From Candidatus Onthoplasma faecigallinarum (GTDB lineage: Bacteria > Bacillota > Clostridia > Christensenellales > UBA1242): a stretch of 9,820 nucleotides of DNA. The notes beneath the pieces were generated by a model that did not search any database, was not told the DNA's origin, and saw only the letters and a program-made list of their open reading frames with translations. A program made the position numbers and the translations under genes. Below, one piece after another: positions 1-7,246 of this stretch; the first letter of the stretch is position 1, and each line of letters begins with the position of its first letter. The stretch covers positions 1-9,820 of the forward strand of contig DVMB01000041.1 in assembly GCA_018715225.1 (NCBI GenBank). Reading direction: 5' to 3'.

Positions 1-1314
1 TTATGTGTAATTTTTGTTTTTATTTTGGTCGGTATAGATAAAGTTTATGCTATCGATTATGATCATATCGAATTTTTATATAACGACCGCATTTTCACAT
101 ATTCCCTAGATCAAAACATCAAGACCAGCACTCAGTTTGACATAAACTATGAACTGAACAAATACAATCGTTTTGGCTCAAAACAGGAAAGACAACAACT
201 TCTAAAGACCATGCTGGACATAGGCATAGGAAAAGACGTGGCGATAGAATATCTCTTCCCCAACATACATAAAACAATAGACAACATTGCGGACAATATT
301 TATATCAAACCGCAGGACGCAAAACTAAAAGTAAACACCAATACTGAAAAAGTTTTCTTCGTTACAAAAGAGACTATCGGCGTAAAGTTAAATGATAATG
401 AGGTATACAATTTACTTTGCTCGGCATATCTAGAGGATAAAGATTTGAAAATAACTCTCCCAACAGAAAAATTGTACCCAAATATCACATCGACAGATTT
501 TGATTATGTCAGCAAGCGAGCGGACTTTTCCACAAATATAGCAAATTCAAGTAGCGATAGGAAGCACAATATAAAAAATGCTCTCAACAGTTTAAACATG
601 GTAGAAGTCGCTCCAAATTCTGTGTTTTCATTTAACAAAACGGTGGGGAAAAGGACGGCTCAAAACGGATACCGAGAGGCAAAAATCATAGTAAACAACG
701 AATATGTAGACGGCCTAGGAGGCGGAGTATGTCAGGTGTCCACCACTTTGTACAATTCTGCCCTGCTCGCTGGTATGGACATAATCGAAGCCAACAAACA
801 CAGCAAGCAAATAGGATATGTAAAGTATGGATTTGACGCAATGGTAAATTTCGGTAGCAGTGATTTAAAATTCAAAAATCCAACCGAAAACAAAATTATA
901 ATCGTAACAAATTATTCCCCGACGAGTGCTAGGATACGAATTTTTGGACAAGATCTGGGCAACGTATCATACAAATTGGTCAACGAAATACTGAGTGTTA
1001 CCGAGCCAGTAGACGAAATAAAGATTGATAAGAATCAGGCATACAAAGATAAAGTCTTATACGAAGATGAATATTTTTATCTAAAAAAGCCAACTAGAGG
1101 CATGGAGATAAAATCGTACAGGCTAAAATTTGTGAACGGAACGCAAGTAGCAAAAGACCTTTTGAGATTTGACAAATTCAAGGTTCAAAATGGTGTAAAA
1201 GTATATGGATCAAAAAAGCATGAAGAAGAGCTTCCTGACAAGGACTACGTCGACATTTCGCTCACAGGCTTGATGATAGACGTATACCAACGCATGTTCT
1301 CGACCGCTTTGTAG
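1..1314 (+). CDS. VanW-family secreted cell-envelope protein, 5' end cut by window edge
   Basis: The frame is open from base 1, so the gene starts upstream of the window. A TTG at 25 is only an internal codon of a hydrophobic stretch (VIFVFILVGI) ending in VYA, which looks like the end of a signal peptide or membrane anchor. 437 residues are visible. In order there is a peptidoglycan-binding-4-like region (about residues 105-165), the VanW domain (about 175-310) with NSVFSFNKTVG, the hallmark GGGVCQVSTTLYNSALLAG, and NPTENKIIIV, then a G5-like beta region (about 325-400). VanW proteins occur near vancomycin-resistance clusters and widely in Clostridia, but their biochemical role is not settled; an action on the wall outside the membrane is inferred. 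The final 23 or so residues are read antisense to the gene on the other strand and may not be native. The family call is sure; the function is not. Confidence 0.88.
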   Translation, partial: LCVIFVFILVGIDKVYAIDYDHIEFLYNDRIFTYSLDQNIKTSTQFDINYELNKYNRFGSKQERQQLLKTMLDIGIGKDVAIEYLFPNIHKTIDNIADNIYIKPQDAKLKVNTNTEKVFFVTKETIGVKLNDNEVYNLLCSAYLEDKDLKITLPTEKLYPNITSTDFDYVSKRADFSTNIANSSSDRKHNIKNALNSLNMVEVAPNSVFSFNKTVGKRTAQNGYREAKIIVNNEYVDGLGGGVCQVSTTLYNSALLAGMDIIEANKHSKQIGYVKYGFDAMVNFGSSDLKFKNPTENKIIIVTNYSPTSARIRIFGQDLGNVSYKLVNEILSVTEPVDEIKIDKNQAYKDKVLYEDEYFYLKKPTRGMEIKSYRLKFVNGTQVAKDLLRFDKFKVQNGVKVYGSKKHEEELPDKDYVDISLTGLMIDVYQRMFSTAL

Positions 1315-2318
1315 GCTTCGACCGAGTTGTCAGGCACATAAATTATCATGCCAAAATCTGCTCCATGCCTATTAAATACTTGATATCCAAGTTCAGGTGG
1401 AGTCTCCCCTTTGAATTCAATATATTCTGGTACATATTTTGATACAGTGTCGGATGACATTACATCAAAGGCGTGCAACTGTATCTCGGTTACTGAAGCG
1501 GGTATTATTATGTGATTAAAACGACCTCTATAATTGAACATTTGCAATATTCTTTCAACTGTATTAGGAATGACAAAATCACAATCAAACAACGCTCTTT
1601 GGAACACTGAATTCATCAGCACCTTTGGCGAGTAGCCATTAAGGTCTAGATAATCATAGTTCCTTTCTATGGTTGTCATGAAAGCACCTTCGTCCAAAGT
1701 AACCAAACTGGCGGGCAAGACAATTTTATCACATTCCTTTTCTGCACTTCTAAGACCAAAACCGTCAATAACCTCTATACATGATGGCAAAATAGATAGG
1801 TCTAAGATGTGGCATTCATTGAAAGCATATTCTCCAATCTTTTTCAACTGAGTCTGCTCATAAAAATTATTTAATGTGAGGTTAGTACAATTATAAAAGG
1901 CACGTTCACCTATCTCTTCCAAATTGTTGGGCAATGTCACAGTCAATGGTCTAGTGAATTCATTGAATAGATATGGTTTTACCATTGACTGCCCTGCGGG
2001 TATCTCAAAATAAAAACTATGCTCATCTCCCATAGTGTTTGTTTGGAATATAAGATCCATCAGCTCATCTTCATTGCTGCTGTTGAAAAGTGAACCATAT
2101 TTCAACTTTGAATCACCTGCATAAAATGTTTTCCCATTTATAACATCCGCACTAGTAGCCGTTGCCACAGCCAAATTGGGTACAGGAATAGAGTTTATCC
2201 CTGTAGTAATCTCACTCGGGCTAGGATTAGTATGTGCAGTAGACACCGTTCCGCCCTTGTTTTCTATCGCTGTCTTTTGCTGTTTTAATTCTTGTTTTAG
2301 TTCCTCTAAACTTTCCAT
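1245..2318 (-). CDS. BspA-type leucine-rich repeat protein with phage tail-fibre-like N-terminus
   Basis: This is a 357-residue protein starting at ATG with AAGGAG placed well upstream. Residues 1-20 form a short charged helix (LEELKQELKQQKTAIENKGG). Residues 31-45 (NPSPSEITTGINSIP) and 58-77 (ADVINGKTFYAGDSKLKYGS) resemble segments recurrent in tail-fibre or baseplate-associated proteins of Firmicute phages. From about 125 to 290 there are degenerate LRR_5/BspA repeats, for example LPNNLEEIGERAFYNC, LKKIGEYAFNEC, LPASLVTLDEGAF and IPASVTEIQLHAF. The C-terminus (about 297-353) has the usual BspA closing block, with IYVPDNSVEAYKA and IIKPVSE. No signal peptide or sorting signal is visible, which fits a phage structural or cytoplasmic protein better than a classical secreted BspA adhesin. 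It sits 26 bp behind the small acidic gene, probably in one transcript. Ligand binding is inferred from the fold only. Confidence 0.82.
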   Translation of the reverse strand: MESLEELKQELKQQKTAIENKGGTVSTAHTNPSPSEITTGINSIPVPNLAVATATSADVINGKTFYAGDSKLKYGSLFNSSNEDELMDLIFQTNTMGDEHSFYFEIPAGQSMVKPYLFNEFTRPLTVTLPNNLEEIGERAFYNCTNLTLNNFYEQTQLKKIGEYAFNECHILDLSILPSCIEVIDGFGLRSAEKECDKIVLPASLVTLDEGAFMTTIERNYDYLDLNGYSPKVLMNSVFQRALFDCDFVIPNTVERILQMFNYRGRFNHIIIPASVTEIQLHAFDVMSSDTVSKYVPEYIEFKGETPPELGYQVFNRHGADFGMIIYVPDNSVEAYKAVENMRWYTSIIKPVSEMST

Positions 2319-2344
2319 ATATTTCTCCTTTTATTTTTATAAAT

Positions 2345-2584
2345 TTACACTTGATCTTCGTCCGTATCTAAAGAGGCATCTTCACTACTACTTTCAGTAT
2401 CTTCGCTAGGAGTTTCTTCATCATAAGTTCCGGCGACAATTGCGTCCACATCCTCTTCGAAAACATATCCGCCCTTTAAAATAAAATCAATCTCGTTGTT
2501 GACTTCTAGCAACTGATAATATCGTTCGACCTTTTTTTCTAATTCATCTAACCTTTTTAGAGCCAGTTCCAACATCTCATCCAT
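2345..2584 (-). CDS. Small coiled-coil protein with acidic tail, unknown function
   Basis: The product has 79 residues, starting at ATG behind GGGAG. Residues 4-27 (LELALKRLDELEKKVERYYQ and onward) show a heptad pattern typical of a short coiled coil. A middle part (FILKGGYVFEEDVDAIVAG) is followed by a disordered, strongly acidic Ser/Thr/Glu/Asp-rich tail from about residue 55. I do not recognise a family. Its position 26 bp before the tail-fibre-like LRR gene on the same strand, together with its size, is reminiscent of the small accessory genes in phage tail modules, but no sequence motif proves this. Good ribosome binding site, tight spacing and coding-like composition support it as a real gene. 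It could be an assembly partner or chaperone of the downstream protein (inference). Confidence 0.7.
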   Translation of the reverse strand: MDEMLELALKRLDELEKKVERYYQLLEVNNEIDFILKGGYVFEEDVDAIVAGTYDEETPSEDTESSSEDASLDTDEDQV

Positions 2585-2605
2585 ATTTTTTCTCCCAATT
2601 TTTAT

Positions 2606-2632
2606 ATTTTAAGTTTATATTTTTATTGTCAA
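2606..2632 (-). promoter_or_regulatory. Possible promoter for the minus-strand two-gene cassette
   Basis: On the minus strand a perfect TTGACA (2627-2632) stands upstream of the 79-residue gene. The best -10 match is TAAAAT (2606-2611) with a short 15-bp spacer; weaker AT-rich alternatives lie nearby. The exact -10 is uncertain in such AT-rich DNA. It would transcribe leftward through both cassette genes. Confidence 0.4.
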
Positions 2633-2669
2633 ATTCGTCTAAAACATGACAAAATTAAGATAAAAATAT

Positions 2670-2684
2670 ATTGCACAATGCAAT
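2670..2684. repeat. Perfect inverted repeat over the -35 element, possible operator
   Basis: ATTGCA and TGCAAT arms (6 bp each) flank a 3-bp CAA centre. The palindrome covers the -35 hexamer of the plus-strand promoter and lies upstream of the divergent cassette promoter. A dimeric repressor site is one reading. A chance palindrome in AT-rich DNA is the alternative, since the arms are short and no regulator gene is nearby. Confidence 0.35.
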
Positions 2685-2699
2685 TTATTGTGATATAAT
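2671..2699 (+). promoter_or_regulatory. Sigma-A-type promoter with extended -10 for the membrane protein gene
   Basis: TTGCAC (2671-2676) and a perfect TATAAT (2694-2699) are separated by 17 bp, and TG at 2691-2692 gives an extended -10. The start codon at 2716 lies only 16 bp beyond the -10, with AAGGAG at 2705-2710. The mRNA would therefore have a very short leader that begins at or just before the ribosome binding site. Confidence 0.7.
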
Positions 2700-2715
2700 A
2701 TATTAAGGAGAATTT

Positions 2716-3267
2716 ATGAGTAAAAATCTAAAACTATCTTTTATCCTTTTGCTTGTATTTGCATCGATCGTCATCGCATGGTGGACATTGTTATCGTTTT
2801 TTGGTGGAGTGGGGTTAAATTTTGTTGCTTTGATTGCCATAATCTCTGTATTGCTGATTTTGATGTTGAATGACAATTTTGTTACCAGCCGTATCAAAGA
2901 TATGTTTATTTTAGCCTGCGTATTCGCTGTGTTGGAACTAATTTTCTTTTGCGTTATTGAATTTGGTTACGATATTTCAAATGTTATTCGTGGGTTCAAA
3001 ATTTATCAAAGCATTGTATCCGTTCTGGGTATTCTATTCTTCGTCTATATTATATTTAGATTCATTACAGAAATAAAGGGCGTCAAGGTAAGTTTTGTAG
3101 AAACCATATTAGGAAACAACAAACGTACTAAAAAAATAAAGACTGCAAAAGAACTTTCTAACGGCTCTTTGGAAGAAAAACCTAACAAAAAGCACAGCAC
3201 CGAAAAGAATGACGAACAAAATGAAGAAAACATCATCATCAACGATGACCTAGATCAAGAAGAATAA
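2716..3267 (+). CDS. Four-helix membrane protein with charged cytoplasmic tail, unknown function
   Basis: The product has 183 residues, starting at ATG with AAGGAG 5 bp upstream. Four hydrophobic segments are visible at about 7-28, 33-52, 62-82 and 96-117. They are followed by a polar tail of about 65 residues that is basic at first (NNKRTKKIKTAKE) and acidic at the end (INDDLDQEE). The even number of segments and the basic stretch after the last one suggest that both ends lie in the cytoplasm. I recognise no family motif or catalytic residues. It has a promoter and a terminator of its own, so it looks like a single-gene unit. It is convergent with tilS and divergent from the LRR cassette. 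Small integral membrane proteins of this type are common in clostridial genomes and are often lineage-specific. Confidence 0.75.
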   Translation: MSKNLKLSFILLLVFASIVIAWWTLLSFFGGVGLNFVALIAIISVLLILMLNDNFVTSRIKDMFILACVFAVLELIFFCVIEFGYDISNVIRGFKIYQSIVSVLGILFFVYIIFRFITEIKGVKVSFVETILGNNKRTKKIKTAKELSNGSLEEKPNKKHSTEKNDEQNEENIIINDDLDQEE

Positions 3268-3278
3268 AATATAAAAAG

Positions 3279-3308
3279 AAAAAGACTTGGATATCCAAGT
3301 CTTTTTTT
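3279..3308. terminator. Strong bidirectional intrinsic terminator
   Basis: GACTTGGAT and ATCCAAGTC form a perfect palindrome (3284-3301), extended by A/T pairs. A run of seven T follows on the plus side (3302-3308), and an A-rich run precedes it (3276-3283), which gives a T-rich tract on the minus strand. It lies between the convergent ends of the membrane protein gene and tilS and can end transcription from both. Confidence 0.9.
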
Positions 3309-3367
3309 ACATTTAAATGATATTTAATTATAAATATAGTTTATTAATTTCATGCCAATTTGTCTTC

Positions 3368-4711
3368 CTATATCAAATCTCTTTCATAGTTGATTTTATA
3401 GAAACGTCTGGTCTCATCTGTTACTTTCAGGCTGTCGGCTATCTCAATGTCGGCTATCGCCAATATTTTGTTTCCGTCGGCTAGGACAGGAATGGAATCT
3501 CTCATTCGTTGTGGGATCTTTTTATCTATGAAATAATCGTTCAATTTTTTCGTTCCACCCAATCCTAGCGGAGCGAATGTGTCTCCATCTCGTCTAAATC
3601 TCCACACAGCAGATGTTGGCAATCTATCTGCGTCTATAATATGCTGATGCATCTTAGGTTCGGTCAACACTTTACTCGATGTGCTACGAATTGTTCCATA
3701 CCCTTCAATTTTCAATTTTCCACTTCTAAAAGTATATTCGCCTGAAATGTCTTTTTTCTTGAAATTGCCAATGGTCAAATAGTCGTATTCTTTACATACT
3801 TTGATATTAAAAGGTAGATTGATCACATTTCCATTGTTTGCCTCGATGGCAAATTCTCTAACCATTTTTATATGTTTGCTCTCAATATCCTGTTTTGCAA
3901 ACTTGCCTAAAACTCGCATCAATATCCTATTCACAATCGCTTCGTCTTGATAGAAATATGTCAATGGCACTTTTACCATATCCTTACTCTCAATGATTGT
4001 CCCCAAATCAATTTGGCTATTGATATAGTTGTCATCCGTTGCACAAATTTTGGCGAAATTTACTATATTCTTATCAACTGACTTAAAATGCTTCCTAAGA
4101 GTTGGCATCACAATATTTCTTATGTAATTTCTAGTATAGGTATTATCTTGATTCGTCTCATCTTCTACATAATCTAGCCCATTTTCATCGATGTATGCCA
4201 TGATGTCCTCTCTAGGAGTTTCCAAAAATGGTCGAATATATATCTCATCACGAATTGGCTCCATACCTCTTGCTCCACTGAGCCCTGCTCCACGCAAGAT
4301 ATTTAGTAAGACTGTCTCCGCCTGATCATTCAAATGATGTGCTAAGGCAATTTTGTCGACTAGACCTTTCTTTATAAGCGTCTCGAACACGCCGTATCTA
4401 ACTTTTCTCGCAGCCTGCTCGACTGTCAATTTTTCTTCTTTAGCGACTTTTAGAGCCTCTCCTTTAAATTTGTACGCTCTAATTTTGTTGTCCTTGCAAA
4501 ATTGCATAACAAATTCGGTATCCAGCGAACTTGTAGGTCTAATGCCATGGTCAACATTGACGGCGACAACTTCGCAATCTAACTCGTCCTTTATTGAATT
4601 CAAATAATGCAATAAACATATACTATCTCGTCCGCCCGAACATGCGACCCCTATAATCTCGCCAGACTTAATCATATTGTTTTTCTTGATATAATCTAAA
4701 ACTTGCTCCAT
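3368..4711 (-). CDS. tilS: tRNA(Ile)-lysidine synthase TilS
   Basis: This enzyme converts C34 of the CAU-anticodon tRNA-Ile to lysidine with ATP and lysine, so that the tRNA reads AUA and is charged with isoleucine. The product has 447 residues, near the usual length of long-form TilS. The PP-loop SGGRDS is at 25-30, VNVDHGIRP at 51-59, HHLNDQAET at 125-133, and RGAGLSGARGM at 140-150. DETNQDNTYTRNYIRN (184-199) is the typical end of the catalytic domain. The C-terminal substrate-binding domain begins near WRFRRDGD (370), followed by LGGTKKLNDYFIDKKIP. The ATG start is supported by AGGAG (4718-4722). It follows spoIIE on the same strand, an order common in Firmicutes, but has its own promoter. 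The hpt and ftsH genes that often come next are absent here. Confidence 0.96.
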   Translation of the reverse strand: MEQVLDYIKKNNMIKSGEIIGVACSGGRDSICLLHYLNSIKDELDCEVVAVNVDHGIRPTSSLDTEFVMQFCKDNKIRAYKFKGEALKVAKEEKLTVEQAARKVRYGVFETLIKKGLVDKIALAHHLNDQAETVLLNILRGAGLSGARGMEPIRDEIYIRPFLETPREDIMAYIDENGLDYVEDETNQDNTYTRNYIRNIVMPTLRKHFKSVDKNIVNFAKICATDDNYINSQIDLGTIIESKDMVKVPLTYFYQDEAIVNRILMRVLGKFAKQDIESKHIKMVREFAIEANNGNVINLPFNIKVCKEYDYLTIGNFKKKDISGEYTFRSGKLKIEGYGTIRSTSSKVLTEPKMHQHIIDADRLPTSAVWRFRRDGDTFAPLGLGGTKKLNDYFIDKKIPQRMRDSIPVLADGNKILAIADIEIADSLKVTDETRRFYKINYERDLI

Positions 4712-4731
4712 ATTTTGCTCCTGTTATTGTA

Positions 4732-4760
4732 ATTATACAATAATAGGCAAAGAATTGCAA
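4732..4760 (-). promoter_or_regulatory. Sigma-A-type promoter of tilS
   Basis: On the minus strand TTGCAA (4755-4760) and a perfect TATAAT (4732-4737) are separated by exactly 17 bp, about 20 bp before the tilS start codon. It lies in the 69-bp gap after spoIIE, so tilS should be expressed in growing cells independently of the sporulation gene upstream. Confidence 0.7.
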
Positions 4761-4769
4761 TACCAATTC
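4752..4769. repeat. Inverted repeat at the -35 of the tilS promoter
   Basis: GAATTG (4752-4757) and CAATTC (4764-4769) are perfect 6-bp arms around a 6-bp centre. The repeat overlaps the -35 element of tilS and lies just after the spoIIE stop. It could be an operator, or a weak hairpin slowing transcription out of spoIIE (only three T follow on the minus strand). Chance is possible. Confidence 0.25.
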
Positions 4770-4780
4770 CAAAATTTATA

Positions 4781-7066
4781 TCACTTATCATTTTTTAAAT
4801 AAGTCCTGGCGACCAAAACCGTCATATCGTCCTTGGCTTCCATATCATTCAACCTCAAGGCTTCATTTAAAATGTTTTCCGCAAGCGTCTGCGGATTGTT
4901 ACTTGCCAGTTTGCTGACATATTCAATCATGTTTTCTTGGCTCACAAACGCATCTGTTACACCATCGGTAGCCATTATTATGATGTCCTTTGTTGAAATC
5001 GTCGTCTTGTATGTCGCTGGCGAGATGTTGTCCAACGCTCCTATAGGAAGAGCCCCTCCCTCGACTGTCTCCACATTTCCGTCTCTTTTAATTAGCCCAA
5101 AAGGAGAGCCTACCTTGATGAAATCTGCTATCTCTTTATTTAGATCCAACAAGCAGACATCTAAAGTTGAATAATTTTCTTGATTGTTTATCGCTAAGAG
5201 TTTATTTACACTCTCCAGCACAATCTCATTATCAAACCCTACCTTATAAAAATTCTCTATGAGCCCCAACGTCATTGCACTCATCTTGTGTGCAGATTTT
5301 CCGCTCCCCATGCCGTCGCAGAGAGCCAACAAAAATTTTTCACTTCCCAATCTAATTATACTATGACAATCTCCGCACTCTATATTGCCCGCTTTGTTGC
5401 AACTAGACAGACCAAAAGCACAATCGTATTTTGTCTTTCGCCTCAAGGTTACAGAATTGTAATTTGAATCGTCTACAGGAGATACATTCGTTATCTGCAT
5501 AGGAGCCTTCAGTGTCTCGCTGAGGATTTTTTCTATAATAGGATTATAACTTTCTTCCGCCTTGACTATCAAGACAGCGGAGATTTCGTCGTTCTTTTCA
5601 GTGTAGAGTAATACTTCTTTGCATTCAATATTCAGCCCCAACAGCCGAGATATGATCTTATTCTCTCTAGCGATGTCAAATGTTACATTTGTGTCTATTT
5701 CATCCCCTATATCTAACAATAATTGAGAGACCGCTCCCATTTGATCCGCCAGCAAAATTTTTACATTGTTGACATCTGCCAGCATGCTCTTATATTGCCT
5801 ATACTCACTGCTCAATCTGTTGATCAAGGATATTAAACTATTCACTTTTGCACATCTATTGGTCAGGTTTGGTGGAATATCTAGCAAAGTAACCTTACCT
5901 TTTGTTACAGCAATCTCAATTAGCAAGGTTAAATTCGATTTGTTGTCCGTGCCCAACGCCCTGGTACACCTGTTTTTGTCTAGACAATCTTTGCAGCAGG
6001 TGTTCATGACCTCTCTTGTCAACATGGCTATCAACTCTTCTTTTGTCAAATCTCTTTTGACCATGTTCAAATGGATCTGCTTCATGTCCAAAAATACATT
6101 GCTCAACTCACTCATTCGTTTCCTTATATTTTTTCTGGTGGTGTTGATTAAATTTCGAGACGACATCTCACTCTTCTTGACATACACAATGTCCGCCAGA
6201 TTATTCAACACTTTGTTTGGAATACAGATAAATATTATGCCCGCTATGACAAAAGGTAAAATGTCATATAGTAATGAGATGTCTCTATTGAAGAAAAAGT
6301 ATTGCAAAAATACACTAGACAAGATGACAGTAAACACTATTTTGAATTTGTGTGGCATACTAAATATTCCCGCAAACAATGCCAACATTGCAAATTCTGC
6401 AACAGGGATGAGTGTCATCTCGCCCAACCCAACTCCCAGAGAAAATGCGAGAGTTACAGAATAGGTCAATGCTGGACTGCCTATAGAGACAAAGACCAAG
6501 ATTGCGAGCATTAGCACAAGTCTATATATATCAAACTCAAAAATATGTACATTAGCAAGCCCTGCTCCAAGCAATACAATTACGAAAAGGAAGCAAATAC
6601 TTTCATCTAACGTCAGTTTAAAACAATTTTTCCTAAGCAAGAGGACATGCATCACTATAATAAACACATATAGGCATATTGCACCCAGCAGTATATAAAA
6701 AATAAGTTCCTTTATATCATTATGATTGTAATATATGAAAGTAACCAATGACAAAACAAATGAGATAAAAATCGTAGCCAAATGAATTTTTTTCTTCATC
6801 AGTCTGTGAACATAAAAGACCACCAATCCCACAGCAACCACTGTCAGTGCGACAAAAAAGTTTTCTAAGGTTGGGCAAACTGCCGTAGCACTCGCCAAAG
6901 TAAATATGGCGAGCAACTTTTCATCAAACCCGACATATAAGCATGCGAAGAAAAACGCATATATAAACGGGCTTAGATTGTTGATTTTTGCATTCGCTAA
7001 AACAAGACACACAAAAAACACTGCCAAATATTTGATTATGTATTTTGAATTTATTTTCACTTTCAT
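4781..7066 (-). CDS. spoIIE: Stage II sporulation protein E, membrane-bound PP2C-type serine phosphatase
   Basis: In spore formers SpoIIE dephosphorylates SpoIIAA, which frees sigma-F in the forespore, and it acts at the polar septum. I take the ATG at 7066 (761 residues) because AAAGGA lies 6 bp before it; a GTG at 7093 would add nine residues but has no such site. About ten membrane segments fill residues 10-290. A central region follows (290-540), with a cysteine cluster at 357-367 (TCCKDCLDKNRC) seen in the family. The PP2C domain is at about 545-761, with GDCHS (565-569), LCDGMGSGKSAHKMS (582-596), GGALPIGAL, MATDGVTDAF (699-708) and a late KDDMTVL. The acidic metal ligands appear intact. 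The protein is slightly shorter than B. subtilis SpoIIE (827 residues). It is divergent from the pheST operon and upstream of tilS. Confidence 0.96.
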   Translation of the reverse strand: MKVKINSKYIIKYLAVFFVCLVLANAKINNLSPFIYAFFFACLYVGFDEKLLAIFTLASATAVCPTLENFFVALTVVAVGLVVFYVHRLMKKKIHLATIFISFVLSLVTFIYYNHNDIKELIFYILLGAICLYVFIIVMHVLLLRKNCFKLTLDESICFLFVIVLLGAGLANVHIFEFDIYRLVLMLAILVFVSIGSPALTYSVTLAFSLGVGLGEMTLIPVAEFAMLALFAGIFSMPHKFKIVFTVILSSVFLQYFFFNRDISLLYDILPFVIAGIIFICIPNKVLNNLADIVYVKKSEMSSRNLINTTRKNIRKRMSELSNVFLDMKQIHLNMVKRDLTKEELIAMLTREVMNTCCKDCLDKNRCTRALGTDNKSNLTLLIEIAVTKGKVTLLDIPPNLTNRCAKVNSLISLINRLSSEYRQYKSMLADVNNVKILLADQMGAVSQLLLDIGDEIDTNVTFDIARENKIISRLLGLNIECKEVLLYTEKNDEISAVLIVKAEESYNPIIEKILSETLKAPMQITNVSPVDDSNYNSVTLRRKTKYDCAFGLSSCNKAGNIECGDCHSIIRLGSEKFLLALCDGMGSGKSAHKMSAMTLGLIENFYKVGFDNEIVLESVNKLLAINNQENYSTLDVCLLDLNKEIADFIKVGSPFGLIKRDGNVETVEGGALPIGALDNISPATYKTTISTKDIIIMATDGVTDAFVSQENMIEYVSKLASNNPQTLAENILNEALRLNDMEAKDDMTVLVARTYLKNDK

Positions 7067-7103
7067 AGACAATCCTTTGTGAGAATTTATCACAAAAAAA
7101 TTA

Positions 7104-7147
7104 ATTATAATTATAAAAATAAATGGAAATTACATATTTTTATCGAA
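7104..7147 (-). promoter_or_regulatory. Possible spoIIE promoter with Spo0A-box-like sequence
   Basis: Two tandem TATAAT matches (7104-7109 and 7110-7115, minus strand) lie 38-49 bp upstream of the spoIIE ATG, with no good -35 at normal spacing. A TATCGAA on the plus strand (7141-7147) differs by one base from the Spo0A box TGNCGAA. In B. subtilis spoIIE is a Spo0A-activated sigma-A promoter with abnormal spacing, so the arrangement fits, but AT-rich DNA makes such matches cheap. Confidence 0.3.
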
Positions 7148-7225
7148 AAAATGCAGTTTTTTTGTACATTTTTATCAAAATTTCTATTTTTAATTAATTT
7201 TATTTTTGATATTTGTTTGTTTATC

Positions 7226-7246
7226 ACAACAAAGTTTTTTTGTTGT
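7226..7246. repeat. Short perfect hairpin in the AT-rich spacer
   Basis: ACAACAAA (7226-7233) and TTTGTTGT (7239-7246) are 8-bp complementary arms around a 5-base loop. No clear T-run follows on either strand, so it is not a standard terminator. Its role is unknown and it may be accidental. Confidence 0.3.

Noticed and set aside
25..27. TTG as the start codon of the VanW protein
   Set aside because: The frame is open to the window edge, the codon lies inside a hydrophobic signal-like segment, and there is no ribosome binding site before it.
5766..6464. 232-residue plus-strand frame within spoIIE
   Set aside because: It is antisense to the coding sequence of a well-recognised gene, has no family motifs, and overlaps the conserved membrane and central regions of SpoIIE.
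7067..7093. GTG start giving spoIIE nine more residues
   Set aside because: The AAAGGA site lies inside this stretch, at the right distance from the ATG at 7066.
7087..7229. TTATCACAA copies as DnaA boxes or a replication origin
   Set aside because: They do not match TTATNCACA, there are only two, and no dnaA, dnaN or rpmH gene is near.
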